Part shown: positions 19,401 to 27,475 of the stretch, piece by piece
Numbering within the stretch: the first letter of the stretch is position 1
How the letters are laid out: each line of letters starts with the position of its first letter
Assembly: GCF_001293125.1 (NCBI RefSeq)
Contig: NZ_CP009312.1
Location: 1,463,447 to 1,527,446, forward strand
Reading direction: 5' to 3'
DNA from: Lawsonella clevelandensis
GTDB lineage: Bacteria > Actinomycetota > Actinomycetes > Mycobacteriales > Mycobacteriaceae
Length of the DNA: 64,000 nt
Position numbers and translations under genes: made by a program
Notes under the pieces: model-generated
Database searches by the model: none
What the model saw: the letters and a program-made list of their open reading frames with translations, nothing else
What the model was told of the DNA's origin: nothing

Positions 19401-19863
19401 CGCAGATCTGGCCGACTACGGTATCAGCGCCGACGATCTGGCCGCAGTTGATGCCAGCACCATACCCGTCCGTGTCAAAGGGCGTATCGACCGCCTGGAG
19501 TGCACTGACACCGGACAATACGTCATCGTTGACTTCAAAACCGGCAAGACGCTTCCCTCCAAAGCCGCCACCGCAGACAACGCCCAGCTCGCGCTTTACC
19601 AACTCGCTATCTCCGCCACCAAAGGCGCAGTCGCCAAAGCCAAACTGGTCTACCTGCGACCCCGCGGCGGCACACTCGGGGAACGGGAACAACACAGCTT
19701 AGACGTCGAACAGCAGAAACACTGGCGTCTCGCCCTCCAAACTGCCGCCAGTGCCACCAGCGGTCCAACCTTCCAGGCCTGCCGCAACGACCACTGTGCA
19801 CAGTGTGCAGTGCGCGAATCCTGTCCCCTCCAATCCCAGTCCGTCCTCACCAGAAAGGCCTAG
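16453..19863 (+). CDS. adnA: Helicase-nuclease AdnAB, AdnA subunit
   Basis: This 1136-residue subunit has a UvrD-like motor in the N-terminal two thirds and a RecB-type nuclease at the C-terminus. Walker A is GGPGTGKTS. Motif II reads VDDAHHLD rather than DExQ, which fits the view that the AdnA motor is the weaker one. The nuclease has GRIDRLE, VIVDFKTGK and AQLALYQLA (the D-x-K and Q-x3-Y signature). Iron-sulfur cysteines are CPLRW at about 880 and the CRNDHCAQCAVRESC cluster near the end. AdnAB resects double-strand breaks in mycobacteria, where RecBCD plays a minor part. adnB follows one base after the stop. Confidence 0.93.
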   Translation: MTEPAPLADDALHVTLLRPSVGEHHAARQWIGAASTLFTDSGAPITDPVPYQVVGGPGTGKTSLLIDLACSYCRQPEHSSDAVLLLTQSKRAVAALSEEIAAQLVGSDGLASQQPLIRTVHSYAYSLLARIAAAEGAPAPKLLTGAEKDVIYREMLATIAEDGTNLWPEWIRPALTTVGFARELRDLISRTAERGLDGVALRALGEAAGEPAWIAAGQFATDFERIQLLRASVGAAREEEISPALDAAELVGAVLEGLATHPDILARERQRLQLLLVDDAHHLDPQMAELIDTIRSGAQLTVLAGDPDQMVFRFRGADPSYFHNLAPLGSSHRIVLSSSYRLTPHNAEVVRVAGSRLPDNSQQWRELTAARSGTAAPAPMIHLTESIAAEAATVADVVRRAHLIDNVPWSDIAIICRSVGPHLPSLRRALAAAGVPLRTDAADLPLTEQYAADGIVAVLEAVSGTCDTTVAEKLLTGVVGRADPADVRSLRRGLRRTELAQGGRRDSGLLLTLLLSPTARDTYYAEHPTDIPLSMIEAGLTDYEAKPLHQVHTVVDAAWQSVQHHGTVEEVLWEAWNATGLADSWRVASLRGGVAGAQADRNLDAMMALFDAASDYVDRIPTGTVASFVRYIREQELPSLPRIRSLHTTDAVTIISATSAAGREWDTVIVPGIQEDEWPTLAVRGSLLKLNELLDRIAGVTPDAIVSRRAPQLADERRLLYVALSRARRSLVLTAVSGGGADTLTPSRFLEDVAEVIVPPHQRADEDSNLPAVASTVPHVLSMPTMVARLRSIVCATAPFPTIPPEEWDSYQQQAFHQLVRLAQAGVPGALNWWGVDGVTSDAPLWTLTSPRTTADTSPPPAPPHEPRPVTLSPSAFETLQECPLRWFLSRNGGDTAPGLAAQFGTLIHALTQASASGVAEADLRTALEESWPALGIDAVWLAEQEKTRAEESLANYATWNTTESATFTLDGLEVGVDHIFTAADLADYGISADDLAAVDASTIPVRVKGRIDRLECTDTGQYVIVDFKTGKTLPSKAATADNAQLALYQLAISATKGAVAKAKLVYLRPRGGTLGEREQHSLDVEQQKHWRLALQTAASATSGPTFQACRNDHCAQCAVRESCPLQSQSVLTRKA

Positions 19864-19864
19864 G

Positions 19865-22800
19865 ATGCGCTACACACCTGCTGACATCGCCCGCCTCCTC
19901 GGCCAGAAATTCTCACCCACCGACGAACAAGCTGACGTCATCTCCGCCCCTCCTGGCCCCCTCCTCGTCATCGCTGGAGCGGGAGCAGGGAAAACCGAGA
20001 CGATGGCGGCTCGGGTAGTGTGGCTTGTCGCCAATGGCTATGTGTACCCTGACCAGATCCTCGGGCTCACCTTCACCCGCAAAGCCGCCCAACAGCTCGG
20101 ACAACGTATCCGTCAGCGGCTCCAACGGCTCGCCGCCAGCCCCGACTTCACCGGCTCTGAGGCAGACCAGATCCGCCACGCCATCCACACCAGTGACCCG
20201 GATACCGCCACCTACGACTCCTACGCGGGCACCATTCTGCGCAGTTATGGCCTGCTCCTCCCTGTCGAAACCACTGCCACGATCGTCAACGCCGCTGAAC
20301 TCTCCGAAGAAGCGGTCCGCCTAGTCTCCCAATGGCCGCATCCCTTCGCCGTCGAACGAGCCACCGCCAGCGTCGTGAACGACCTGCTTGGTCTCCGTGG
20401 AGAAATGGCCAACCATATGGTGGACTCTGCCACAGTTCGCGACGAAAACCGTTGCCTTCGTGAAGGCCTCACCGATCTTCCCAAAGCGAAGCGAGCTCGC
20501 GCCGACCTCACCAAAGACATGCGAGACTTCCTCAGCGTGTGCGAGTACCGAGACCAACTACTCGACCTTATCGACCTCTTCGATAACCGCATGCGCGAGA
20601 TGGGCTACCTCGACTTCGGCCAACAGATGGCCTACGCCGCCGAACTTGCCCTCACCCACCCGCAGGTCGGCCTCTCCGAACGTGCTCATTACCGAGTCGT
20701 CCTCCTCGACGAATACCAGGACACCGGCTACGCTCAGCGTGTCTTCCTTCGCTCTCTTTTCGGAAACGGCCAAGACCCCACCCTCAGTGTCACCGCAGTC
20801 GGTGACCCCATACAATCCATCTACGGCTGGCGTGGTGCCTCCGCCACCAATCTGGCTCATTTCCGCACCGATTTCCCCGCCGTCACCACCCAGGATGACA
20901 CCCCTCAGGGTGGCACCACTGCCCACGAAGACAGTACCGGCGCAGCCGTGGGTACAGCCAGTACCGACACCCTCACCGCACAGCCCGCCCCCGTCAACTA
21001 TCTCCTCACCAGCTGGCGCAACCCCGGCGACATTCTCAGCTTGGCAAGCACCTACACTCACCGGCTCAGCGCCGCCACGCGTAACGCCATCGCCGTCCCC
21101 GACCTGCGGCCCGCCCCCAATGCGGCAGACGCCGACATCCACTGCCGCTATTTCGGCAGTGCCGAGGACGAATATGCCTGGATCGCCCGCTACTTCCGCA
21201 GCCAATTTGACGCCGCCGCTGCGCGCGGAGAACTACCCCCCACCAGTGCTGTACTCGTCACCCGCAACCGAGATTCCCTCCCCATGGCGGAAGCACTCGA
21301 AGCAGCAGGCGTCCCCGCCGAAATCGTCAATGTTGGCGGTCTTCTCTCCATCCCCGAAGTACAAGATGTGTGGGCCATGCTCCGCATCATTGCCGACCCC
21401 CTCGACGGTGGTGCCGCCCTCCGCATCCTCACCGGTCCCCGACTCAATCTCGGCGCCAGTGACCTACGTGCTCTTTGGGGACGCGCCCGCGAACTCCGGG
21501 GAGACCTCGACCCCGCCGATGACACCGACCCCACTACCCTCGAAAACCTGCTAACCATGCTGCAGGACGCTCTTCCGCAGGATGCTGCTGCCCAAGTGGG
21601 GATCGCCGACGCTATTGATGATCCCGGCCCCGCAGACCGCTACTCACCCGCCGGATACACCCGCCTTCAGCAACTCCGCGCTGACGTCAGGCATCTCCGC
21701 AAACGGCTCGGTCAACCACTCCCCGAACTTATTGCGGAAGTTGAACGCACCATCGGAGTAGACGTCGAAGTAGAAGCCCGCCTCGACCCCGGGGCTGGGC
21801 ACCTCACCGGACGGCACCACCTCGACGCCTTCGCCGATGCCGTCGCCTCCTTCTGTCGCGGCGCCAACCCCAGCCTCGGCTCCCTCCTCGCTTACCTCCA
21901 GCAAGCCGCTGAATCCGAAGGTGGTCTCGCCCCCGGCACCGTCGCTGTCCGCCGTAATTGCGTTCAAATCATCACCATCTTTGGAGCGAAAGGGCTGGAA
22001 TGGGAATGTGTCGCCATCCCGAACCTCTCCCAGCGTGAATTCCCACCCGCTCGTGGCCGCACCAACTGGGTGAAAACCGCCGCTGAACTCCCCGCCAACC
22101 TCCGCGGTGACACCGCCGTACTGCTCCCCGGGGCTGAACTTCCCTCCGGCATCCCCACCTTTAGCGCAGCCGACGCCACCGACCGCAGTGAATACTGGCA
22201 GCAGCTCGCCCAGCATCTCACCGATCTCAAAGCCATGGAGCTGGAGGAGAAACTCCGCCTCATGTACGTCGCCGTCACCCGTACCGAACGCTCCCTGTTG
22301 CTGACCGGACACGGCTGGTCCTACCACGACATCACCTTCCACGAACCCTCCGAGTACCTTCGCGACGCCTACCAGTGGGCCGAAACCATTGCCGTCGACT
22401 ACGGTGCAGACGCCGGCATTTTCCCCCTACTCAGCTATGACGACCAGACAGAACCCACACCGCCGCATGTCGTCACCACCCATCAGCGGGGCACTCTCAC
22501 CATCCACCCCTACTGGGTGGCAGCGCCGGCGAAGTGCATCACCACTCCGAAAGGGGAACTCGTTCCCGACCCTGCTTTCCACCCCCTCACCGCCCGCGAT
22601 GCCAGCGCTACCTGGCCCGTCGACCATCTCGCCGACAGTCCCCACATTCGACAGGTCCACACCGCCCTCCACCAGGCGGTCGAGAGTGCTGGGCGACCAG
22701 CGGGCGGCCAGCAGACCAGCCCTCTCCCCGCCACTGCAGCCGTGCAGGCACTCGCCCAAGACGCCGACGTCCTTCTCGCCGAATACCTGCATCAACAGGC

Positions 22801-23500
22801 CGGTGACGACCCCACAGCCCGCACGGTCACCCTTCCGACCCGGCTCACCGCTAGCCAAATCGTGGCACTGCGGGAGGACCCAGAGGATTTCGCCCGCCGG
22901 CTCCGCCGCCCCATCCCCTTCAAACCCAATCGCTACGCTCGCCGCGGCACCGACTTCCACACCTGGGTGGAGCACCACCTCTCGGGGGACCTCGGCACCC
23001 TAGTCGACCTCGAGGAGATTATGGATGCGCGTGACGACATTCCCGAACCAGTGTCGCTGACGCGTCTCAAAGAGACCTTTGCCGCCTCCAGCTGGGCACA
23101 ACGCACCACGTCCATGGTGGAAGTGCCCTTCGATGTCTCCCTCGGCAGCGTCGTCATTAATGGCCGCATCGACGCGGTATTCCGTGACGACGCCGACCAC
23201 TACACCGTGGTGGACTGGAAGACCGGTGCTATCCCTCGCACCACCCGCGACCGCACCACCAAAGCACTCCAGCTTGCCACTTACCGTATTGCCTTCCATC
23301 GCATCATCAATGTGCAGCGGGCTGAACACGGCCAACCGCCCCTACCATTAGGGAACATCCGGGCCGCATTCTACTATGTTGCCCATGACTACACCCTCTG
23401 GCTCGATGAGCTCGCCGATTCTGCCGAGTTGGAGCGACTCATCGGCGATCTCACCACATCCACTGCCGATCCAGTGGAAGGAATCCCTGGCAACGGCTAA
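19865..23500 (+). CDS. adnB: Helicase-nuclease AdnAB, AdnB subunit
   Basis: This 1211-residue subunit starts at the ATG one base after the adnA stop; AAAGG lies upstream. The open frame extends 38 codons into adnA, but MRYTPADIARLLG is the family N-terminus. Motor motifs are GAGAGKTET (Walker A), LLDEYQDTG (motif II, complete), GDPIQSIYGWRGA (motif III) and ITIFGAKGLEWE (motif V). The nuclease has GRIDAVF and VVDWKTGA, with KALQLATYRIAF. It is the lead ATPase and supplies one of the two nuclease sites. It is somewhat longer than I recall for mycobacterial AdnB, with acidic insertions between motifs III and IV. Confidence 0.93.
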   Translation: MRYTPADIARLLGQKFSPTDEQADVISAPPGPLLVIAGAGAGKTETMAARVVWLVANGYVYPDQILGLTFTRKAAQQLGQRIRQRLQRLAASPDFTGSEADQIRHAIHTSDPDTATYDSYAGTILRSYGLLLPVETTATIVNAAELSEEAVRLVSQWPHPFAVERATASVVNDLLGLRGEMANHMVDSATVRDENRCLREGLTDLPKAKRARADLTKDMRDFLSVCEYRDQLLDLIDLFDNRMREMGYLDFGQQMAYAAELALTHPQVGLSERAHYRVVLLDEYQDTGYAQRVFLRSLFGNGQDPTLSVTAVGDPIQSIYGWRGASATNLAHFRTDFPAVTTQDDTPQGGTTAHEDSTGAAVGTASTDTLTAQPAPVNYLLTSWRNPGDILSLASTYTHRLSAATRNAIAVPDLRPAPNAADADIHCRYFGSAEDEYAWIARYFRSQFDAAAARGELPPTSAVLVTRNRDSLPMAEALEAAGVPAEIVNVGGLLSIPEVQDVWAMLRIIADPLDGGAALRILTGPRLNLGASDLRALWGRARELRGDLDPADDTDPTTLENLLTMLQDALPQDAAAQVGIADAIDDPGPADRYSPAGYTRLQQLRADVRHLRKRLGQPLPELIAEVERTIGVDVEVEARLDPGAGHLTGRHHLDAFADAVASFCRGANPSLGSLLAYLQQAAESEGGLAPGTVAVRRNCVQIITIFGAKGLEWECVAIPNLSQREFPPARGRTNWVKTAAELPANLRGDTAVLLPGAELPSGIPTFSAADATDRSEYWQQLAQHLTDLKAMELEEKLRLMYVAVTRTERSLLLTGHGWSYHDITFHEPSEYLRDAYQWAETIAVDYGADAGIFPLLSYDDQTEPTPPHVVTTHQRGTLTIHPYWVAAPAKCITTPKGELVPDPAFHPLTARDASATWPVDHLADSPHIRQVHTALHQAVESAGRPAGGQQTSPLPATAAVQALAQDADVLLAEYLHQQAGDDPTARTVTLPTRLTASQIVALREDPEDFARRLRRPIPFKPNRYARRGTDFHTWVEHHLSGDLGTLVDLEEIMDARDDIPEPVSLTRLKETFAASSWAQRTTSMVEVPFDVSLGSVVINGRIDAVFRDDADHYTVVDWKTGAIPRTTRDRTTKALQLATYRIAFHRIINVQRAEHGQPPLPLGNIRAAFYYVAHDYTLWLDELADSAELERLIGDLTTSTADPVEGIPGNG

Positions 23501-23608
23501 AGTTCAGCCCTAGGCGCCCCGCGCCGCACCTGTCATACTGGAAAACGGTGACGGTTCCGAGACTCTCGTGAACGTGCCACCACACAGCTGCCGAGGAAGG
23601 AGGATCCC

Positions 23609-24739
23609 GTGGCAGTGAGCCGTCGGATCGGGAAGGGTCTGCGCAGCCTCATCTCGACAGAATCCCGCCTCGATAACCGCCCAGACTACGCCCTCGTTGG
23701 TGTCGTACGGGTACCACTCCTCGAATCCAGCCCCTGGCGACAAATCGCCGTCCGTGTCCTCTGGGCCATTGGTGCCCTCATCCTGGCTGTCATCATCACT
23801 TACGCCGAACGCTCCGGCTACCAGGACAATAACGACCCAGCCAATGGCATGACCCTAGTGGACTGTATTTACTACGCCACCGTCACCCTGACCACCACTG
23901 GCTACGGTGATATCACCCCCGTCACGCAATCAGCTCGACTCGCGAACGTCATCCTTATCACTCCGCTCCGCGTCTTCTTCCTCATCGTCATGATTGGAAC
24001 GACGCTGCAGGCGCTCACGGAACGTTCCCGCCAAGCCTTCCGAATCCAACGCTGGAGGTCCACCTTGCGTAACCACACCGTCGTCGTCGGCTATGGCACC
24101 AAAGGCCGCTCTGCTGTCGCCGCTATGCTCGCTGATGATGTTCCCCCTAGCGATGTTGTCGTTGTCGATACCGACCAGTCCGCCCTCGAACTTGCCGCCT
24201 TAAAGGGGTTGGTCACCGTGCATGGCTCCGGAACGAAGGCGGACGTCCTCAAACTTGCCGGGGCGCCCCGTGCCAAGTCGATTATCGTCGCCACTAACAA
24301 AGACGACACCGCCGTCCTCGTCACACTGTCGGCGCGCGAGTTGAACCCGCGGGCCACCATCGTTGCCTCCATCCGCGAATCCGAAAACGCTCACCTCATC
24401 GAGCAGTCCGGTGCCGACTCTGTGGTGGTTTCTGCGGAAACCACTGGCCGTCTGCTCGGTCTCGCCACCGTCACCCCCTCTGTCGTTACCCTCACTGAGG
24501 ATCTCCTTTCCCCAGAAGAAGGCTTCTCTGTCGCCGAACGGCCAGTGGAAGAATCTGAACTGGGCGGCTCGCCCCGGCATCTGAAAGACTTGGTGCTGGG
24601 TGTGGTGCGGCACGGCAAGCTGTATCGCATTAACGATCCGGGGGTTGACACGCTGGAAATTGGGGACCGACTGCTCTACGTGCGCATGACCCAACCCGCC
24701 ATCATGACGGAGAACACGAACCCCATCATCATCGGCTAG
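23609..24739 (+). CDS. Two-helix potassium channel with cytosolic RCK domain
   Basis: In this 376-residue channel the GTG start follows AAGGAGG. Membrane helix 1 is about residues 45-67, the pore loop carries the selectivity filter TTTGYGD, and membrane helix 2 follows (LITPLRVFFLIVMIGTTLQAL). From about residue 150 there is a TrkA-N/RCK Rossmann domain (VVVGYGTKGRSAVAAML, VVVDTD) and a TrkA-C-like end. RCK domains gate K+ flux in response to nucleotide or ion. It lies after adnAB as Rv3200c does in M. tuberculosis. The nudC gene I would expect next is absent here. Confidence 0.92.
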   Translation: MAVSRRIGKGLRSLISTESRLDNRPDYALVGVVRVPLLESSPWRQIAVRVLWAIGALILAVIITYAERSGYQDNNDPANGMTLVDCIYYATVTLTTTGYGDITPVTQSARLANVILITPLRVFFLIVMIGTTLQALTERSRQAFRIQRWRSTLRNHTVVVGYGTKGRSAVAAMLADDVPPSDVVVVDTDQSALELAALKGLVTVHGSGTKADVLKLAGAPRAKSIIVATNKDDTAVLVTLSARELNPRATIVASIRESENAHLIEQSGADSVVVSAETTGRLLGLATVTPSVVTLTEDLLSPEEGFSVAERPVEESELGGSPRHLKDLVLGVVRHGKLYRINDPGVDTLEIGDRLLYVRMTQPAIMTENTNPIIIG

Positions 24740-24819
24740 CCTGCCAGCGCGCCCGCCACACCGGATACCCCTATGTGGAGGCAGTTGAGATCTGCTGCTT
24801 ATAATGCGTGTTGCTCTCG

Positions 24820-24862
24820 ATACAGTGAGTCCCCCACCGGGTAGGTGGGGGACTCACTGTAT
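24820..24862. terminator. Long perfect hairpin after the K+ channel gene
   Basis: A 19-bp perfect stem (24820-24838 with 24844-24862) and a GGGTA loop lie in the 228-base gap between the K+ channel and mycoredoxin genes. No T run follows on either strand, so it would be a T-less terminator of the kind common in actinobacteria, or a structured small RNA. A TATAAT at 24800-24805 lies just upstream on the plus strand without a clear -35. The rest of the gap shows nothing else. Confidence 0.55.
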
Positions 24863-24967
24863 GACTGGGCAGGACAAGCGCGGCAGAGGCCAATAGGAAC
24901 TAGCCACGACTGGTAGGCGTAGAGAAGGAGCTACGAGGTAGCCGAGCCGCGGGATAGCCTGTCGATA

Positions 24968-25267
24968 TTAGGCGTTAGCCTTCAGCTCCTTGAGCTTGTC
25001 GCGAACCTTGGTGGCGCGCGGATTGGTCATGGTGGTGCCATCGGAGAAAAGAACGGTGGGGATAATTCGGTTACCGTCGTTCACGCTCTCCACGAACGCC
25101 GCCACAGCGTCCACATCTTCGCATTCATCAACATCCACGTTGTGGAAAGGAATGTCGAGCTCGCCCAGGAGCTTTTTCAGGCGTTGGCAATGGGGGCACC
25201 ACGTCGCGGAGTAGACGGTAATGTCGTCAAGGTTTTTCGGGGCTTCAGGGGCTTCAACAGTACTCAT
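24968..25267 (-). CDS. mrx1: Mycoredoxin/glutaredoxin-like protein
   Basis: This 99-residue thioredoxin-fold protein has the active site WCPHC (in M. tuberculosis mycoredoxin-1 it is WCGYC), the cis-Pro loop IIPTVLFSDG and the C-terminal NPRATKVRDKL. Mycoredoxins reduce mycothiol mixed disulfides in the cytosol. The gene is divergent from uvrD2, the same arrangement as Rv3198A/uvrD2. The start MSTVEAPEAPK has no good ribosome site, and a perfect dyad (25272-25292) ends five bases before the ATG. The open frame runs further upstream but covers the divergent gene and was not used. Confidence 0.88.
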   Translation of the reverse strand: MSTVEAPEAPKNLDDITVYSATWCPHCQRLKKLLGELDIPFHNVDVDECEDVDAVAAFVESVNDGNRIIPTVLFSDGTTMTNPRATKVRDKLKELKANA

Positions 25268-25271
25268 GACT

Positions 25272-25292
25272 CTACAAAACCATGTTTTGTAG
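25272..25292. promoter_or_regulatory. Perfect 9-3-9 palindrome between mycoredoxin and uvrD2
   Basis: CTACAAAAC-CAT-GTTTTGTAG is a perfect dyad whose edge is five bases from the mycoredoxin ATG. It looks like the operator of a dimeric regulator (MarR-type redox regulators bind TACAA...TTGTA sites), or an RNA hairpin covering the ribosome site. It does not match the LexA box. Confidence 0.55.
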
Positions 25293-25372
25293 CCTGGTGC
25301 CAGCTTTTGCAGGCTAGAAATGTCACAGTCGGTCTCTACACTGAGATATGTTGGCGAGAAAGGAGAACCACC

Positions 25373-27457
25373 ATGCAGCTGGATGACGAACAACACCTCG
25401 CCGTCCTCGCGCCGCGTGGTCCCGTATGTATTCTGGCCGGTGCTGGTACCGGAAAAACCCGCACCATTACCCACCGAATCAGCCGGCTCATTCACGACGG
25501 GCAGGTCAACCCCCGGCACATTCTTGCCGTCACCTTCACCAAACGAGCAGCCGGGGAGATGCGAGAGCGTCTCACCCATATGGGGGTTGGACAGTTTGGG
25601 GGACAGCAGGTTCAGGCCTCCACCTTCCACTCCGCCGCGTTGCGTCAACTTCGCTATTTTTGGCCGCAGATGATGGGGGACGTGCCCTGGTCAATTATCG
25701 ACCGTGACCGCTTCGGTGTGGTAGCGCGGGCTGCCGACCACTGTGGGGCAGACTCCAGTAAAGAAGCTATTCGGGACTTTCTTACCGAAATCGATTGGGC
25801 TAAATCCGAGCTGCTTGACGCGGAAACCTACCAGGCAGGCGTCGCCCGCCTCCACCGGGAGCTCCCCACCGATGCCGCCACAGTTGCACAGGTGATGGCC
25901 CGCTACGAGGAGTTGAAGCGTCGCAGTGATGGCATGCTCCTCGACTTCAACGATCTGCTGCTCTATATGAGCGCTGCGCTTGACGAATTTCCGGGTATTG
26001 CAGAAGAATTTCGCGCCAGTTACCGTAGCTTCGTCGTCGACGAATACCAAGACGTCACCCCCCTCCAACAACGTCTCCTCGACGGCTGGCTAGGGAAACG
26101 GGATGACCTCACTGTCGTGGGCGACCCGAACCAAACCATCTACTCCTTCAACGGTGCCTCCCCAGAGTTCCTGGTGAACTTTCGCCGACGCTTCCCCCAC
26201 GCCACCTTCGTGACCTTGGTGCGCGACTACCGGTCCACCCCAGAGATCGTCAGCTGCGCCAATAAGGTTATTGCGGACGCCAAAGGTGACGTGTCCCAAC
26301 CCAGTATGCAGCTCCGCGGACAACAACAGCGGGGGAGCGCGCCGCAGATCCTCCGCTTCGATGATGACTTCCAAGAAGCAGAAGAGGTGGCCACCGCCAT
26401 CGCCGCCGATATCACAGCCGGCCAGCTACCGGAGAACATCGCCATTCTCTACCGCACCAATGCCCAGTCCGCACTCTTCGAACAGGCCCTTGAGGAACGC
26501 CACATCCCCTACCAAGTGCGTGGCGGGGAAGGGTTCTTCCACCGGGCTGAAATCCAGCAGGCCTACCGCCAGCTGATGCGATTGGGTACGCGTACTGACC
26601 TACCGGAGGAGATGGTCGGCCCCCACCTCGTCACACTGGTGCGGGCCAGTCTCCAGAGTTTAGGGCTCACCTCAGAGGAGCCCACCGGGCAGCAAGCGCG
26701 GGAGCGCTGGCAGGCTCTCACCGCCCTTGTCGCGCTTGTGGAAGATATTACGGACGCCACCCCGACATTGACGCTTGACGGTTTGCTGCGAGAGTTGCAG
26801 GATCGTGCCGACAACCGTCAACCGCCGACCGTACGGGGCGTCACTCTCGCTTCCATTCATGCCGCGAAAGGGTTGGAATGGGACACTGTCTATGTCGTTG
26901 GGCTGGTGGAGGGAACGCTACCTATCCGCTACGTGTTTGACGACACTGCCCCTGCCGATGCTCTTGAAGAGGAACGCCGGCTGCTCTACGTGGCTATTAC
27001 CCGTGCCCGCTATCAGCTCACTCTCACGTGGGGTGCAGCCAGGCGAGCCGGCGGCAAGGCCCGCCAACGGTGCCGCTTCCTCGACAGTATCGATCCGCCC
27101 CGGCGTCCAGACTCCCGCAGTGTCACCGGAAAACCCCAGCGCTCGTCAACACCGGGCCGCGGAACAGCAGGTCACGCAGGTGCAACATCCTCCTCGAAAC
27201 AGTGGAAACGGGAGGCACTAGAGGCGATGTCCTACCGGCAGCAGGAGCTTTTTGAAGCGCTAGTGGCCTGGCGCAAAGCCACTGCCGCGGAGATCGGCAA
27301 ACCCGCTTTCGTGGTGTTTACGGACCGCACCCTCATCGAGGTGGCCCTTCGCAGCCCGCGTGAACTAGGGGACCTATCCGGCATTCACGGAATTGGGCAG
27401 GCCAAACTGCACACCTATGGGGAGGGCCTCCTCCGCGTGGTAGCCGACAGTCTCTGA
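25373..27457 (+). CDS. uvrD2: DNA helicase UvrD2 with HRDC domain, lacking the tetracysteine motif
   Basis: This 694-residue SF1 helicase has its start at 25373 after AAGGAGAACCACC. Motifs are GAGTGKTRTI (I), VVDEYQDV (II), VVGDPNQTIYSF (III), SIHAAKGLEWD (V) and LLYVAITRA (VI). The C-terminal HRDC domain ends FVVFTDRTLIEVALRSP and GIHGIGQAKLHTYG. Between motor and HRDC, mycobacterial UvrD2 carries a four-cysteine zinc-like motif; here that linker is Ser/Gly/Arg-rich and has none of the four cysteines. UvrD2 is essential in mycobacteria and unwinds 3'-tailed DNA. Confidence 0.92.
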   Translation: MQLDDEQHLAVLAPRGPVCILAGAGTGKTRTITHRISRLIHDGQVNPRHILAVTFTKRAAGEMRERLTHMGVGQFGGQQVQASTFHSAALRQLRYFWPQMMGDVPWSIIDRDRFGVVARAADHCGADSSKEAIRDFLTEIDWAKSELLDAETYQAGVARLHRELPTDAATVAQVMARYEELKRRSDGMLLDFNDLLLYMSAALDEFPGIAEEFRASYRSFVVDEYQDVTPLQQRLLDGWLGKRDDLTVVGDPNQTIYSFNGASPEFLVNFRRRFPHATFVTLVRDYRSTPEIVSCANKVIADAKGDVSQPSMQLRGQQQRGSAPQILRFDDDFQEAEEVATAIAADITAGQLPENIAILYRTNAQSALFEQALEERHIPYQVRGGEGFFHRAEIQQAYRQLMRLGTRTDLPEEMVGPHLVTLVRASLQSLGLTSEEPTGQQARERWQALTALVALVEDITDATPTLTLDGLLRELQDRADNRQPPTVRGVTLASIHAAKGLEWDTVYVVGLVEGTLPIRYVFDDTAPADALEEERRLLYVAITRARYQLTLTWGAARRAGGKARQRCRFLDSIDPPRRPDSRSVTGKPQRSSTPGRGTAGHAGATSSSKQWKREALEAMSYRQQELFEALVAWRKATAAEIGKPAFVVFTDRTLIEVALRSPRELGDLSGIHGIGQAKLHTYGEGLLRVVADSL

Positions 27458-27475
27458 CTCAACACTGGCAGACGG

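Noticed and set aside
24791-24862. Small RNA driven by TATAAT at 24800
   Set aside because: No -35 at a proper distance and the hairpin lacks a T run; kept only as a terminator-type hairpin.
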